Shown: piece after piece, positions 13,363-23,300 of the stretch
Layout: each line of letters opens with the position of its first letter
Position numbering within the stretch: the stretch's first letter is position 1
Notes under the pieces: generated by a model
What the model was told of the DNA's origin: nothing
The model's input: only the letters and a program-made list of their open reading frames with translations
Databases searched by the model: none
Source: SIG480 sp045539475
GTDB taxonomy: Bacteria > Bacillota > Clostridia > Oscillospirales > JAAYXM01
Direction of reading: 5' to 3'
Assembly (NCBI GenBank): GCA_045539475.1
Contig: JAZQFJ010000026.1
Coordinates: 1-39,069, forward strand
DNA: 39,069 bases
Program-made: the position numbers and the translations under genes

Positions 13363-15135
13363 TTACGCCTTTAAGTAGAACGGTGTTGAAAGACTAATCC
13401 AATGTTCATTTTGTCCTTCTATTTCAACACGTATAAACTTATCAAGCTTGTAATCTTTTAAGGGCACCTCAATATCTAATTTCTGAGTAGCTCCATCTTT
13501 TATTTCATAAATTATCTCTGCGCCTGAATAAACCCGAACCTTTCGGATATTTCCTCTCATAACCTTAGCTGAAATCGAGAGAATATTCTTTTGTGCTTCA
13601 TCTATCGAGATTTCATCACCCGGAAGATAATCTCCAATATAAATATCAGCTTCATCAAAACCTACAGCTGCAATAGTATTTCCTCGTTTAATCGCTTTTA
13701 CAACGCTTTCTCTGCAAGGAATATCACCTCTGATATAAATAAAGTTAGTTGCCGGATTATCAAGGATCCTTCGCGGTCCATACAGATCCACAGAACTCAT
13801 AATGGCTATTTTACCACCATCCATCCAAAATCTTTCTACATCCGTTCCACCGAGAGGCACCGATGGCTCATAATCTACTGCATCATAATTGTGTTCAATC
13901 CATTGTGGCTTATAAGGATGAGTTGCACAAGCGGCTCCGCCATTACTGTGAATATGATTGATTGCCTTCTCAACTGCAGAATATGCCTCATCATCCGAGA
14001 AAAGACTGCATGTGAATTCATTGGTATAAGCATCCGGATCGATTCCAATAGCAAGAGTATGGTAAACATTATGAGCTCGGGCTGCATATTTATCGTTCCA
14101 GTTGAAAGGATGATATTCTTGACCGTTAAGCATGAGAACTTTGTCGTCAGAATACTTTTCAACATCAAGTACACCATCAAACGGCGCATTATCTTTAACA
14201 GCGATTGAACATATATCAAAATTCATATAACGCATAATAGCATTAATTGTTCCTGGTTGCGAGTCAGCACCATACCAATCGAGTGAATGCATATGAGAGG
14301 ACATTTTATAATTTCGTTTTATAGGAAGGTTCGTCTTTTCTTCCAAAACCTCTTCTGTTTCTCCATTTTTAAAACGTTCAAAATAGGCAACCAGATTCTT
14401 GACATACTTTTTCCAGAAATTCAAACATCGCTCAGCATCTTCTGTCAGAACCTCAGGGAATAGTATCTGATTTAAGAAGTACATTCCCTTTCCGTATTTT
14501 GCACGTAAAATGAGAGCGCCATCTTTTACTCCACAGTCCATAAAGGAGCCAAGTATCTCCCAATTGGGATTAGCCAGAAAGCAAGACAATGCCGCCGTTC
14601 GAACGCGTTCAGATGGTGGCTGATTCTCCAAAAATCTGATTATTCCGAATGTGTTCACTTCAATGTCCCAATTCAACATTTCATCCGGAGCAATTTTTTC
14701 AGGAACGGAAAACAACTTCTTTCCGGGCTTTTCAACCCATGGCATTAAGTACGTCATATACGGAGTGTCATCTTCTGTGAATGACGGATCCGCAGCACAC
14801 TGAAAGCCATTGATCGTTTGTATATATCTATGTATGAGATTAGTATGTCCAAGTTCTTTTGGCAAGAAATATGGTGCCCATCTCTGATAATCCTGATGCA
14901 TAATCATCATAATGCCGCCATTTTTTACCCATTGCTGAATATATGGTTCATCATTTTCAATAAAATCATTAAATCCATTTTGTTCAATGATTACCAAATC
15001 ATATTTTTCAAGATAGTTCTTTTGGGTATAATCAACTTTTTCAATTTGCAAACCTTCATTTCGTAAAAAATCCACAAATTTATATGGTGGCTGAAACCAA
15101 TGCTCAAAATAACCTATTTTTATCTTCTGCAACAT
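13363..15135 (-). CDS. GATase-like/PHP-like fusion protein (CehA/McbA-type metallohydrolase)
   Basis: A 590-residue cytoplasmic protein. Residues 1-250 resemble the ThuA/GATase1-like fold (KIKIGYFEHWFQPPYKF; YDLVIIEQNG; VKNGGIMMIMHQD; RAKYGKGMYFLNQILF). Residues about 275-500 form a PHP-like metal-binding domain. Candidate ligands are H281 and H283 (SSHMHSLDW), E340 and H342 (NGQEYHPF), H406 (ATHPYKP) and the aspartate in MSSVDLYGPRR. A beta-sandwich tail closes the protein. CehA/McbA-type PHP domains hydrolyse phosphate or carbamate esters, but in polysaccharide loci their substrate is unknown. The ATG has AAGGGAA upstream. It sits between GH29 and DUF4838, so a role in trimming or modifying oligosaccharides is inferred. 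Confidence 0.75.
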   Translation of the reverse strand: MLQKIKIGYFEHWFQPPYKFVDFLRNEGLQIEKVDYTQKNYLEKYDLVIIEQNGFNDFIENDEPYIQQWVKNGGIMMIMHQDYQRWAPYFLPKELGHTNLIHRYIQTINGFQCAADPSFTEDDTPYMTYLMPWVEKPGKKLFSVPEKIAPDEMLNWDIEVNTFGIIRFLENQPPSERVRTAALSCFLANPNWEILGSFMDCGVKDGALILRAKYGKGMYFLNQILFPEVLTEDAERCLNFWKKYVKNLVAYFERFKNGETEEVLEEKTNLPIKRNYKMSSHMHSLDWYGADSQPGTINAIMRYMNFDICSIAVKDNAPFDGVLDVEKYSDDKVLMLNGQEYHPFNWNDKYAARAHNVYHTLAIGIDPDAYTNEFTCSLFSDDEAYSAVEKAINHIHSNGGAACATHPYKPQWIEHNYDAVDYEPSVPLGGTDVERFWMDGGKIAIMSSVDLYGPRRILDNPATNFIYIRGDIPCRESVVKAIKRGNTIAAVGFDEADIYIGDYLPGDEISIDEAQKNILSISAKVMRGNIRKVRVYSGAEIIYEIKDGATQKLDIEVPLKDYKLDKFIRVEIEGQNEHWISLSTPFYLKA

Positions 15136-15166
15136 TGCTATATTCCCTTCTTTTTAATTATGATGG

Positions 15167-16405
15167 TTAAAAGTAAATATCACCCTTTGCTACTCTTACA
15201 CAAAAGTCAGTTCCATATTCATAGTTTGTAAACGCAATATACAAATCTGTTTCTGTCTGCCTGAATTTGAGTATTTCCCCATTATCCATCCATCTTATAT
15301 TCTTAACGGGAAGTACAAAATCTTCAAACTTAAATTCAGATAATGATGCACTATCTCCGGATACAACATTTTCGCTACCTCCAATAGGAAGATCAAAGCA
15401 AAAGAAATATATGTTTTTTTCTGACCTTATTGCGAAATTAGACACACCCTCTTTATACCAGAATGGTCTGCCATTATACACAGCCTTTCCATATAATTCC
15501 ATCCATTTTCCTATGACTTCAAGCATTGCCAAAGACATCAAATCCAGGCTTCCATCAGCTTTCGGTCCAATGTTCAGCAAATAGTTTGCACCTGCAGATC
15601 TACAACGTGATAATTGTTCAATTATGGTTTTGGGAGCTTTGAAGTTTAAATCATTTGCGATTCCCCAATGATTATTTATACTATCACATACTTCACCGGT
15701 TAAATACTTTTCAGCTCCTTCACGATTAATCGGTGCCGGATTTCCTCGTTCAAAGGTAACAGAATCAATCTCCGGATGCCCTGTTTCGCCAAGTTTATGA
15801 AGTCCGGTATTGTTTATAATCATAGCATCAGGTTGATACTTCCTGATAAGCGTATACAGCTCGTTTTCCTGCCAAATATCGCCTTCCCCTTCTTTATCCC
15901 ACATTCCGTCAAACCAAAAGCCGCCGATTTTTCCATAATTTTTACATAAAACCTCAATACTATCCCGCAAATATTTAAGATATGAATCAAAATCCGTATT
16001 ATATTCCGGTCGTGACCAATCAATTATGGTATGGTAAAAAAACGGAACTATATCCTCCTCTCTGCACGCATCGACGAACTCACGCACAAGATCTCGCCCC
16101 GCCGCACTGTGAGGAGCGTCAAACTCATTAAGGCCTCGTGTGTCGTATAATGAAAATCCATCATGGTGACGCGTTGTGAGAGTTATATATTTTGCGCCGG
16201 ATTTTTTTATTTCGCGCACCATTTTTCCCATATGCTGCGGATTGAATCTATTCATAAGATTTCTGTATTCATTCGGCTCACATTGGTTCAGCTCGTATGC
16301 CCATTCACCTGACTCAAGAAGAGAATAAAGCCCAAAGTGAAGAAACACGCCAAATCCAAGCTGTTCGAAATCCTTTATACGCTGCTCTGCTACCGGTACA
16401 CTCAT
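15167..16405 (-). CDS. GH29 alpha-L-fucosidase
   Basis: A 412-residue cytoplasmic glycoside hydrolase of family 29. Family hallmarks: FGVFLHFGLYS (His23), TLTTRHHDGFSLYD (H80/H81), and the nucleophile aspartate in GGFWFDGMW (D166). NYLLNIGPKADGSL is the conserved barrel-end motif. Reaction: retaining release of terminal alpha-L-fucose (some members act on other sugars). There is no signal peptide, so it acts on imported oligosaccharides. Its ATG overlaps the stop of the GH88 gene by four bases, so the two are translated together. The length is a little short for GH29 because the usual C-terminal sandwich is reduced. The general acid is not identifiable by eye. Confidence 0.92.
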   Translation of the reverse strand: MSVPVAEQRIKDFEQLGFGVFLHFGLYSLLESGEWAYELNQCEPNEYRNLMNRFNPQHMGKMVREIKKSGAKYITLTTRHHDGFSLYDTRGLNEFDAPHSAAGRDLVREFVDACREEDIVPFFYHTIIDWSRPEYNTDFDSYLKYLRDSIEVLCKNYGKIGGFWFDGMWDKEGEGDIWQENELYTLIRKYQPDAMIINNTGLHKLGETGHPEIDSVTFERGNPAPINREGAEKYLTGEVCDSINNHWGIANDLNFKAPKTIIEQLSRCRSAGANYLLNIGPKADGSLDLMSLAMLEVIGKWMELYGKAVYNGRPFWYKEGVSNFAIRSEKNIYFFCFDLPIGGSENVVSGDSASLSEFKFEDFVLPVKNIRWMDNGEILKFRQTETDLYIAFTNYEYGTDFCVRVAKGDIYF

Positions 16406-17556
16406 ATTTTCTGCCTCTCATTCTTATGTAAAGAAAAGCTTCCGTCGTTTCCGTAAAGCTTCATCAATGCTTCCAACAAATAATAATCTCCGAATATCCA
16501 TGGCAAATGTATTCCCTTAGGCATATGATACGCTCCCGATGACCTTTGAAGGACACAAAGCTTTTCTTTTCCAAAATTGCAATCCTTCTCCAAAGCGCGA
16601 AGGAGCTTAATCGTTGCATTCTCATACATTATGGATTCATATTCGCCAACTGTTTTCGAGATTTCTATAAGCCCACAAGCGGCAATTGCTGCAGCTGAAG
16701 CATCATAGTATACAGGTTCTGCCGGAGCTCTGAAATCAACGAGCGGCAATTCACCTTCAGTTATGTTAGCAATAAAATAATGTGCAACACGCTTTGCTGT
16801 ATCTAAAAACTCTGTTCTGCCTGAATTAATATAGGCAAGCACAAATCCATACAAAGCCCACGCCTGACCTCTTGACCACGATGAACCCTCAGCATATCCT
16901 TGTCCTCGCGGAGCATTCACAACATCTCCTGTTTCCGGATCGAATTCAACAATATGATTTACAGAGCCGTCGGGTCTGACAAAATGATTCATTGCAGTAG
17001 TTGCATGAGCAGTCGCAATTTGCGCAAAACGTGGGTCTTTCGTTTCCTCGCTCGCCCAATACAACAATTGAATATTCATCATGCAGTCGATGATGGCGCC
17101 TCCAATCGAACCAAAATCCCATGCGCGGATAAACTTTGCATAATGATTATATCTTCCTGCAAGGATTGTTGCCGCATGAAGTGCACGTTTTTTTGATACT
17201 TCGTTTCCGGTCAGCTTATAGCTTGCAACCGAAGATAATATCCACATAAACCCCACATCGTGATGAAGTTCATCAAATTTAGCGCAAAGAGCTTCATCCA
17301 TTCTTTCTTCACATTTTTCAGCGATGGTGCGATACTTTGAATCTCCTGTTTTTATGTACATAAGCCACATCATCCCCGGCCAAAAGCCAGAGGTCCAATT
17401 AGCCACATTGCTTTTTTCTCCAAGTGCATCCCAAGTTCCATCTCCATTGCTGGCGGACGGGAAATTAGCCCCGATGCGCTCTGCCATAAGCGAAACCTTC
17501 GTTGCCACACACTCCAAAAAATCGGCAACGAACTCCATATCTTTTTCTGAAATCAT
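16402..17556 (-). CDS. GH88 unsaturated glucuronyl hydrolase
   Basis: A 384-residue cytoplasmic (alpha/alpha)6-barrel enzyme. Family motifs: NWTSGFWPGMMWLMY (about 53-67), HHDVGFMW with D100, IIDCMMN with D157 (equivalents of the two catalytic aspartates of UGL), and EGSSWSRGQAWALYGF. Reaction: hydration of the enol ether of delta-4,5-unsaturated uronic acids left by polysaccharide lyases, releasing a keto-uronate. Its presence strongly implies a lyase acting on uronic-acid polymer, which fits the giant surface protein upstream. The start at 17556 is supported by AAAAGGAG. The longer frame reads through the hairpin at 17579-17611. Translationally coupled to GH29. Confidence 0.93.
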   Translation of the reverse strand: MISEKDMEFVADFLECVATKVSLMAERIGANFPSASNGDGTWDALGEKSNVANWTSGFWPGMMWLMYIKTGDSKYRTIAEKCEERMDEALCAKFDELHHDVGFMWILSSVASYKLTGNEVSKKRALHAATILAGRYNHYAKFIRAWDFGSIGGAIIDCMMNIQLLYWASEETKDPRFAQIATAHATTAMNHFVRPDGSVNHIVEFDPETGDVVNAPRGQGYAEGSSWSRGQAWALYGFVLAYINSGRTEFLDTAKRVAHYFIANITEGELPLVDFRAPAEPVYYDASAAAIAACGLIEISKTVGEYESIMYENATIKLLRALEKDCNFGKEKLCVLQRSSGAYHMPKGIHLPWIFGDYYLLEALMKLYGNDGSFSLHKNERQKI

Positions 17557-17578
17557 ATTTTTCTCCTTTTTTTGTTCT

Positions 17579-17611
17579 AAAGCCCGAAACGACGTCTTCG
17601 TTTCGGGCTTT
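17579..17611 (-). terminator. intra-operon hairpin between SBP and GH88 genes
   Basis: Perfect 12-bp GC-rich arms at 17579-17590 and 17600-17611 with a 9-base loop, placed 16 bases after the binding-protein stop. There is no T-tract on the minus strand (AGAACAAAAAAAGG follows), so it is more likely a processing or 3'-protecting hairpin that raises binding-protein mRNA over downstream genes than a full terminator. Confidence 0.7.
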
Positions 17612-17626
17612 ATGTCCCGCATTATC

Positions 17627-19165
17627 CTATTTTACCTTGTTATATGCACTCGTATATGTCTCTAGTAGTTTATCTACACCCATCTCTTCTATTGTTGCAA
17701 CAAATTCATCAAATTTCGAAAGAGATTTTTGTCCGAGAATAAATTTAGAAATCATTTCCGTCGCGTATGTGTCAATCGCCGTTCCATATTCTTCTCTTAT
17801 ACGCGCTTCTTCGTCTGCGTAGGAAAGCCACGCTGTCGGATTGAGATAATCAACTGTATGCTCTGCAACCATATCACGTGTTTCAGCAATGTCTACAGAT
17901 TCAAATGCAAGCGCAGCTTCAGGATCCATGCGGGTAAACGCTCCGTAGGTTCCGAATCCATAAAGAGTATTTGCCTGCGCTCCACTCTCATCAGTCATAT
18001 ACCTTTTCTTGCCGTTGACCATCTCATAGGTTTCGCCCTCTTTTCCCCATGAAACAAGCTCCATTGCTTCATCAGTATAAAACCAGTCCACAAACTTAGC
18101 AGCATTAGCGATTCTCTCTTCGTTGAGATTATTAGGGATAAAAATTCCGAACGAATCCATATTCTGCTTATTTATTTTTGCAACGCCGCCTTCTTTCGCA
18201 ACCGGCGGAACCATAGCATGAAGGTCAAATTCAGGATTCTTGCTTCGTGCAAGACTGTTGAAGAAATCTATTCGTGTTTGATAATCAATAGTAATAAATC
18301 CGCGATCCGTTGTTATAAGTTCTTGCCACGAAGTTCCGCTTATTGTCATAAAATCAGCAGGCATAAGGTCTTCTGCAACCATTTTTCTGTAAAACTCAAG
18401 ATTTTCAAGCATTACATCCTCAGTTGCACCGTAATTCCACTTTTCTTCATTGTAATCGTAGTAAATACCTGCTTCCCAATACGGCTTCCATGATGCCCCT
18501 GCAGTATTGATTGCTTTTAACCCTGTACGAACGCAGAGCGGATAAGAATCAGGATAAATTTCTTTCAGAGTTTTACACACTTCATAAAGCTCATCAAAGG
18601 TTGTCGGAACAGCAAGGTTGTGTTTTTCAAATACGTCCTTACGGTACATCCACGCACGCACGTTCTGGCTCATTTCACGACCACTTACCGGTGAATAATA
18701 AACCTTACCGTCAGGAGATTTACATACAGTTACTTTATTTGCATACTCTTCATCAGAGAGAGAATCAAGCCATGCATTATAATTCGGCATATATTCTGCC
18801 ATATCGTCAAAGGCTATGATTGCACCCTGTGCCACATGCTTATCATTGCCTGGCTTCCACGATCCGCTCATAATATCCGGAAGTGTTTCAGGTGATGCAA
18901 ACATAAGAGAATATTTTGTGGTCGCATCAGAAGCCGGATATGCGGTTACATCAAGAGTTGCGCCACAGCCTTCTTCAATGTACTCCCATACTTTCCAATC
19001 CTCTCTATACGGCCAACTCGCATGTGATGTAACGACAACTTGGATAATATCATCACGTTTGAGTGTTTCTGTTGTTGCTTTTCCGCTGACTTGTGGTTTT
19101 CCTCCACATGCGCAGAGCGTAAACATCATAATTATTACGAGTGTAAGTGCTGTTATCTTTTTCAT
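17627..19165 (-). CDS. ABC transporter sugar-binding lipoprotein
   Basis: A 512-residue extracellular solute-binding protein. The signal peptide MKKITALTLVIIMMFTLCAC ends in a lipobox (LCAC, lipidated C20), and a mature domain of the LipO/family-1 large binding-protein type follows (WPYREDWKVWEYIEEGCG, MFASPETLPDIM, DGKVYYSPVSGR, FVDWFYTDEAMELVSWGKEGETYEM). Such proteins in Clostridia work with LplB/YtcP permeases and capture oligosaccharides. Here no permease or ATPase genes lie in the window, so it must share a transporter elsewhere. The start at 19165 is preceded by AAGGAGG. A palindrome at 19183-19194 lies just upstream. Followed by a strong hairpin before GH88. Confidence 0.9.
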   Translation of the reverse strand: MKKITALTLVIIMMFTLCACGGKPQVSGKATTETLKRDDIIQVVVTSHASWPYREDWKVWEYIEEGCGATLDVTAYPASDATTKYSLMFASPETLPDIMSGSWKPGNDKHVAQGAIIAFDDMAEYMPNYNAWLDSLSDEEYANKVTVCKSPDGKVYYSPVSGREMSQNVRAWMYRKDVFEKHNLAVPTTFDELYEVCKTLKEIYPDSYPLCVRTGLKAINTAGASWKPYWEAGIYYDYNEEKWNYGATEDVMLENLEFYRKMVAEDLMPADFMTISGTSWQELITTDRGFITIDYQTRIDFFNSLARSKNPEFDLHAMVPPVAKEGGVAKINKQNMDSFGIFIPNNLNEERIANAAKFVDWFYTDEAMELVSWGKEGETYEMVNGKKRYMTDESGAQANTLYGFGTYGAFTRMDPEAALAFESVDIAETRDMVAEHTVDYLNPTAWLSYADEEARIREEYGTAIDTYATEMISKFILGQKSLSKFDEFVATIEEMGVDKLLETYTSAYNKVK

Positions 19166-19182
19166 TTTGTTTTCCTCCTTGT

Positions 19183-19194
19183 AACGTATACGTT
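19183..19194. promoter_or_regulatory. 12-bp palindrome, candidate operator upstream of binding-protein gene
   Basis: AACGTATACGTT is a perfect palindrome 18-29 bases upstream of the binding-protein ATG, abutting its ribosome site. Its form resembles LacI/GntR-type operators. No regulator of those families is in the window, so the factor is unknown. Confidence 0.45.
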
Positions 19195-19216
19195 TTGTTA
19201 AGTTGACACACTTTTC

Positions 19217-19240
19217 CACTTCCCTTGAGCAAGTGAAGTG
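19217..19240. repeat. imperfect hairpin in the aldolase-binding protein gap
   Basis: A 24-base imperfect palindrome (outer 6 bp paired, one mismatch, then 3 bp) lies in the 191-base gap between the aldolase stop and the binding-protein start. No clear sigma-A promoter was found in this gap. The hairpin may be a processing site or weak terminator. Confidence 0.35.
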
Positions 19241-19356
19241 TTATCTCGTTTTTTAAATTTCCCAAACAGAACTTTTTCTTCACTAGAATATCAAAATCCA
19301 ATATTTTTCTTTGCAGGTTCTCCTAAAACTTTAAACCAACTACATATCTCACCCAT

Positions 19357-20226
19357 CTACAGTCGACCTGAGCTACCAAATGTTCTCAGTTTGTTTTTCA
19401 CAACTTCCTTCATTTGCTTTCTTGCATTCTCGAATACAAATATAGGCCAGGTGGAAGGATTTTCAATCGCATTAAGTTTACTTTTCAAAGCAAGATTCAT
19501 AGCAGAAACCACATCAGAAAAAATGTTAATCTTTGTTATTCCGTGCCGTATAGCCTCTTGCAGTTGTTCATCAGGGGTTCCGCTTCCGCCATGCAAAACC
19601 AGCGGTCGGTCACACACAGCGGTTATTTCGTCAAGCCGGTCAATTCTTAATGTAGGCGTTTTTTTATAAACTCCATGAGACGTACCTATTGCAACCGCAA
19701 GTGCATCCACATTTGTAACATCAACAAATCTTGCAACTTCCTCAGGTACAGTGAGCGTTTCTGACGGATCCTCATCCTCAGGACAATCAGCTTCGTTTCC
19801 AACCATAGCATTACCCACATGGCCGAGTTCTGCCTCTACGGTTATCCCTTTCGAATGTGCATATTTTACTACTTCCGCCGTTCTCCGTGCATTTTCTTCG
19901 AATGGAAGAATCGACCCATCAAACATAACCGAACTCACACCCGCATCGCATGCGGCTTTTATGGAATCGTAGTCTGTAGCGTGGTCTATATGAAAGCATA
20001 CAGGAATATTAAAATGCTCCGCCGCTCCTCTCACCATGGATGTAATAATAGGTAACCCTCTACCTTCAACATCAACATTCAGCCCCATAAGCAGTGCCGG
20101 AGATTTTTCCTCTTCGCAAGCTTCTAAGACCGCTCTCATCATTTCGTAATTACTTACATCAAACGCAGGAATCGCATAATGATTTTTTCTTGCGTCCTCA
20201 AGCATTTCTTTCATTGGCACCAACAT
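19357..20226 (-). CDS. class II fructose/tagatose-bisphosphate-type aldolase
   Basis: A 289-residue zinc-dependent class II aldolase of the Fba/GatY/KbaY family. Motifs: FHIDHATDYD (D81 catalytic, H82 zinc), EAELGHVGN (E133), AIGTSHGVY (H184 zinc), LVLHGGSGTPD (H212 zinc, phosphate loop), and KINIFSD for phosphate binding. Reaction type: reversible cleavage of a phosphorylated ketose to DHAP plus an aldehyde. In this locus the substrate could be a sugar phosphate made by the FGGY kinase rather than fructose bisphosphate (inference). The ATG at 20226 has AAGGAG at a slightly long spacing of about 13 bases. The next in-frame methionine is residue 5. Confidence 0.92.
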   Translation of the reverse strand: MLVPMKEMLEDARKNHYAIPAFDVSNYEMMRAVLEACEEEKSPALLMGLNVDVEGRGLPIITSMVRGAAEHFNIPVCFHIDHATDYDSIKAACDAGVSSVMFDGSILPFEENARRTAEVVKYAHSKGITVEAELGHVGNAMVGNEADCPEDEDPSETLTVPEEVARFVDVTNVDALAVAIGTSHGVYKKTPTLRIDRLDEITAVCDRPLVLHGGSGTPDEQLQEAIRHGITKINIFSDVVSAMNLALKSKLNAIENPSTWPIFVFENARKQMKEVVKNKLRTFGSSGRL

Positions 20227-20300
20227 TGGTCAACTTTATCTCCTTTCATTTTCGCACGCCAACATAAGCTCGACAGATATTTCTCACTCATGCCTGCTTT

Positions 20301-20364
20301 TCAGTGCCATTCTGATTTTCTATCAAATGAGTTCTCCCGTTTCTGTTGCTCAGAATGACACTGA
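20301..20364. repeat. 15-bp inverted repeat, REP/MITE-like
   Basis: Arms at 20301-20315 and 20350-20364 match at 14 of 15 positions, with a 34-base loop. On the minus strand the left part reads TCAGTGTCATTCTGAGC, similar to dispersed repeats seen in many bacterial genomes. It fills most of the 152-base gap between the giant gene and the aldolase. Confidence 0.45.
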
Positions 20365-20378
20365 ACTTAGCATTTTAC

Positions 20379-23300
20379 CTATTTTATATACTCAAGTATG
20401 CGCTTGATGAGCACTGCAACCTCTGCTCGGGTTGTGGAATCTGTCGGGGCGATAAGACCATTCTTTCCGTTGACGAGTTCAGCGCCAATAAGCGCAGAAA
20501 CAGCATCACGCGCATAATCCGCAACAGCATTAAAGTCATCATATTGCGGTTCAACGCTCTCATCGAATTCTGCATTAAGGGTGGTTAACGCGCGATAAAC
20601 AATTAGCATCATATCCTGACGGGTGATTGTGTTGCTCGGAGCGTATTTGTTATCACCTATTCCACTGACAATTCCTGTGTTGCGTGCAACCGCAAGCTCA
20701 CGTGCGAAATAATCACTCTCAAAAACATCATCAAAGTTTTCTTCGTTCTCGCTTGTAAGCTTGAAAGCACGAACAAGAAGCAATGCAAAGTCTGCACGCG
20801 TGATGTTATTGGCAGGTGAGAAGGTGTTTACGCTTGTACCGTTTATAATTCCCGCATCTGCAAGCTCGTTAATTGCATCAGCCGCCCATGCGTGATTACC
20901 AAGATCGATGAAGCGGACAGCTTCGCCATCACCTGACGGAGCTTCGGTTTTCTCTCCGTTTCCGGTGCTCTCACCGTTTTCACCCTCGGCAGCTCCGGTT
21001 TCATCCTCCGTTTTATTGTCGGTTGGGGGAGGTGCATCTCCGCCACCACCGCCGCCTGTAGGTGCGTCAGTCGCTTCGCTTGACGGATTTTCTGTCTTAT
21101 CAGACGGCTTGCTCGTTGTTGAACCGTAAACTGTCACTTGAAAATGAACCGTATCGGACATTACGCCGTTGTCAGCAGTTACGGCAACATGGTTGTTTCC
21201 AACCTGTGAGGCTGTCGGTTTCCATATGAGAACACCCTTTTCTGCATTAAGGCTCATTCCTCGCGGAAGCGATGTGCCAATGAGTGTATATTCACGGTCA
21301 CTTGTTACAACAACCGGAATTTCGATTAAACTTCCCGCAGAAGTAGTAAACGTTCCCTGAACAGAAATTTTTGGAGCCACATCATCGTACGAAGACATTG
21401 GTATTCGATAACTCTGCCCTTTCTCAATATTCCAAACAATTTGCTCGTTTTCATCAAGATTACGGATGAAGTTGACATCTCCGGTCCCGAGAAGAATGTT
21501 GTTCCCCTTCTTCTCTGCCGACTCAATCATATACGCACCGTTAAGAACCCCATCGTTATTTATGATAATCATCTTTCCGACAAGATTCTCAGGTTCAATC
21601 GCTTCATTTACTGTAACTTCAAGGAAATTGTCGAGTACGGGCTCGCCATCTTCTTCATTAAGCTTATCCGTAAAATTAACAACCTCACCGGTCAAAGCCG
21701 CATACTCCCGAGTTGCTTCACCAATCTGTGTTCCATCTTGGATATAAGTCCTGATAACATCAGTGACATCTTCATTATTCACGGTATACACGCCTACAAA
21801 ACCACAGAAATCGAAGCTTACACCATTTTCCGGATCGGTTATTGTATAAGCGACAGAGTTGTTTGAAGCATATACAATATAATCTGTTCTGCCGTTTACA
21901 AGCTCCACCTTAACAGCAACAACCGGCTCACCCTTCGGTATGCTGCCTCCATCACGACGAATAACATCTACACGTTTTATATTGCATATCTTACTGTTAT
22001 CTTCGTACGGCTCAATGACACTTGTAAAAAGCGTATCAAGGTTTTTACCACTTCGCCTTACAAAAACATAATCAATGTACTTTGGTGCTCCTGGCTTCAA
22101 AACAGGTCTGCCATCTGCACGGGCAAGTTCAGAAATCTCAAAATCGTTAAGCTGAGTGAGCTTCAAGTGCAGATTGCGCTTTCCGTCAAGATACTTGTTG
22201 TAGTCGGTAATCTTAAAGTCAACTGAAAACTCGCCTGTACCGGGATATATCGCACGCTCAACATTTTCTATATACTGGTAACCGTTATCAGCTGTATAAG
22301 AAAGATCTCCGTATGGAACATCCACTCCTGCATATGTTCCTCGCGGCTGCTTTTCGAGCGTAACACCTGTTACGGTTGACTGTTCTGACTGGCTATGGAA
22401 GCTATATACATGCTCATCACCACCAACTATCCGGAAGAAGTCAAGAGCGTATGAAACCGTATCGTCCACATCAATCGAAACAATTGTTCTGCGGTATGTA
22501 TCGGTATCGCCAAAGTTTACCTGTGGAGCATCCGAGTCCATCACCTTTACGGAACCTGCATCGTCAAAATGGAGCGGATATCCTTCGCCGTTTATCCTTT
22601 CCTGACGTCGATCGTTTACAACAACCGTATTGTGCGAAATTGTACCCATCGTCCAATACTGACGCATTTCCCACGTTGCACCTATAGAGCCTTCATATCC
22701 AAGATCAGGAGCGAAATCAATTCCGTATGCCATTATTCCAAGGTTATGTGCATCTGCATGCTTATGCGGAGTTTGCGCGATACCTGAATACATCCACCAG
22801 CTCCGCATCGTATCAGCTTTTGTTGTTGCGGTAACCTGATCATACTTAACGCCGTCGTTAAGCGATGCAAATCCGTGTCCTGTAAGCATTATGCTTTTTG
22901 ATACATCATACTCACCATATTCGTCTATCACTGCCTGTATTTCATCCTGCACGCTTTCGGGATCCTTTGTAAATATGTCATATTTAATCCCTTCTACGGA
23001 ATTTCCGTTTGCAAGATACAGAAGCTGTGCAAACAGCGGATTCCCCGTAAGCTTGAGTCCTGAGAGCCATATCGTAGAATATGATATCATTCTTACCATT
23101 GCCAAATTGCTTCCAAAATCACCGAAGTTCGCCTGACCTCTTCCTCCTACAACCGTATCGCCGCCTATCGTAAGAAGGCTCAATGCTCTTGGATTTTTGG
23201 ACAGATCGTACTTCAAATCAAGTTTTCCGTAATTTTCCATATCCTCCAGGATAACGCAAAGTGATTCCGAGAAGATGGAATTGTAGCTTGTTGAACTTTC

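Noticed and set aside
12489..14219. Overlapping antisense or alternative frames of 100-205 codons within the DUF4838 and PHP-like genes
   Set aside because: Shadows of real genes; composition is cysteine/isoleucine-rich and unlike proteins.
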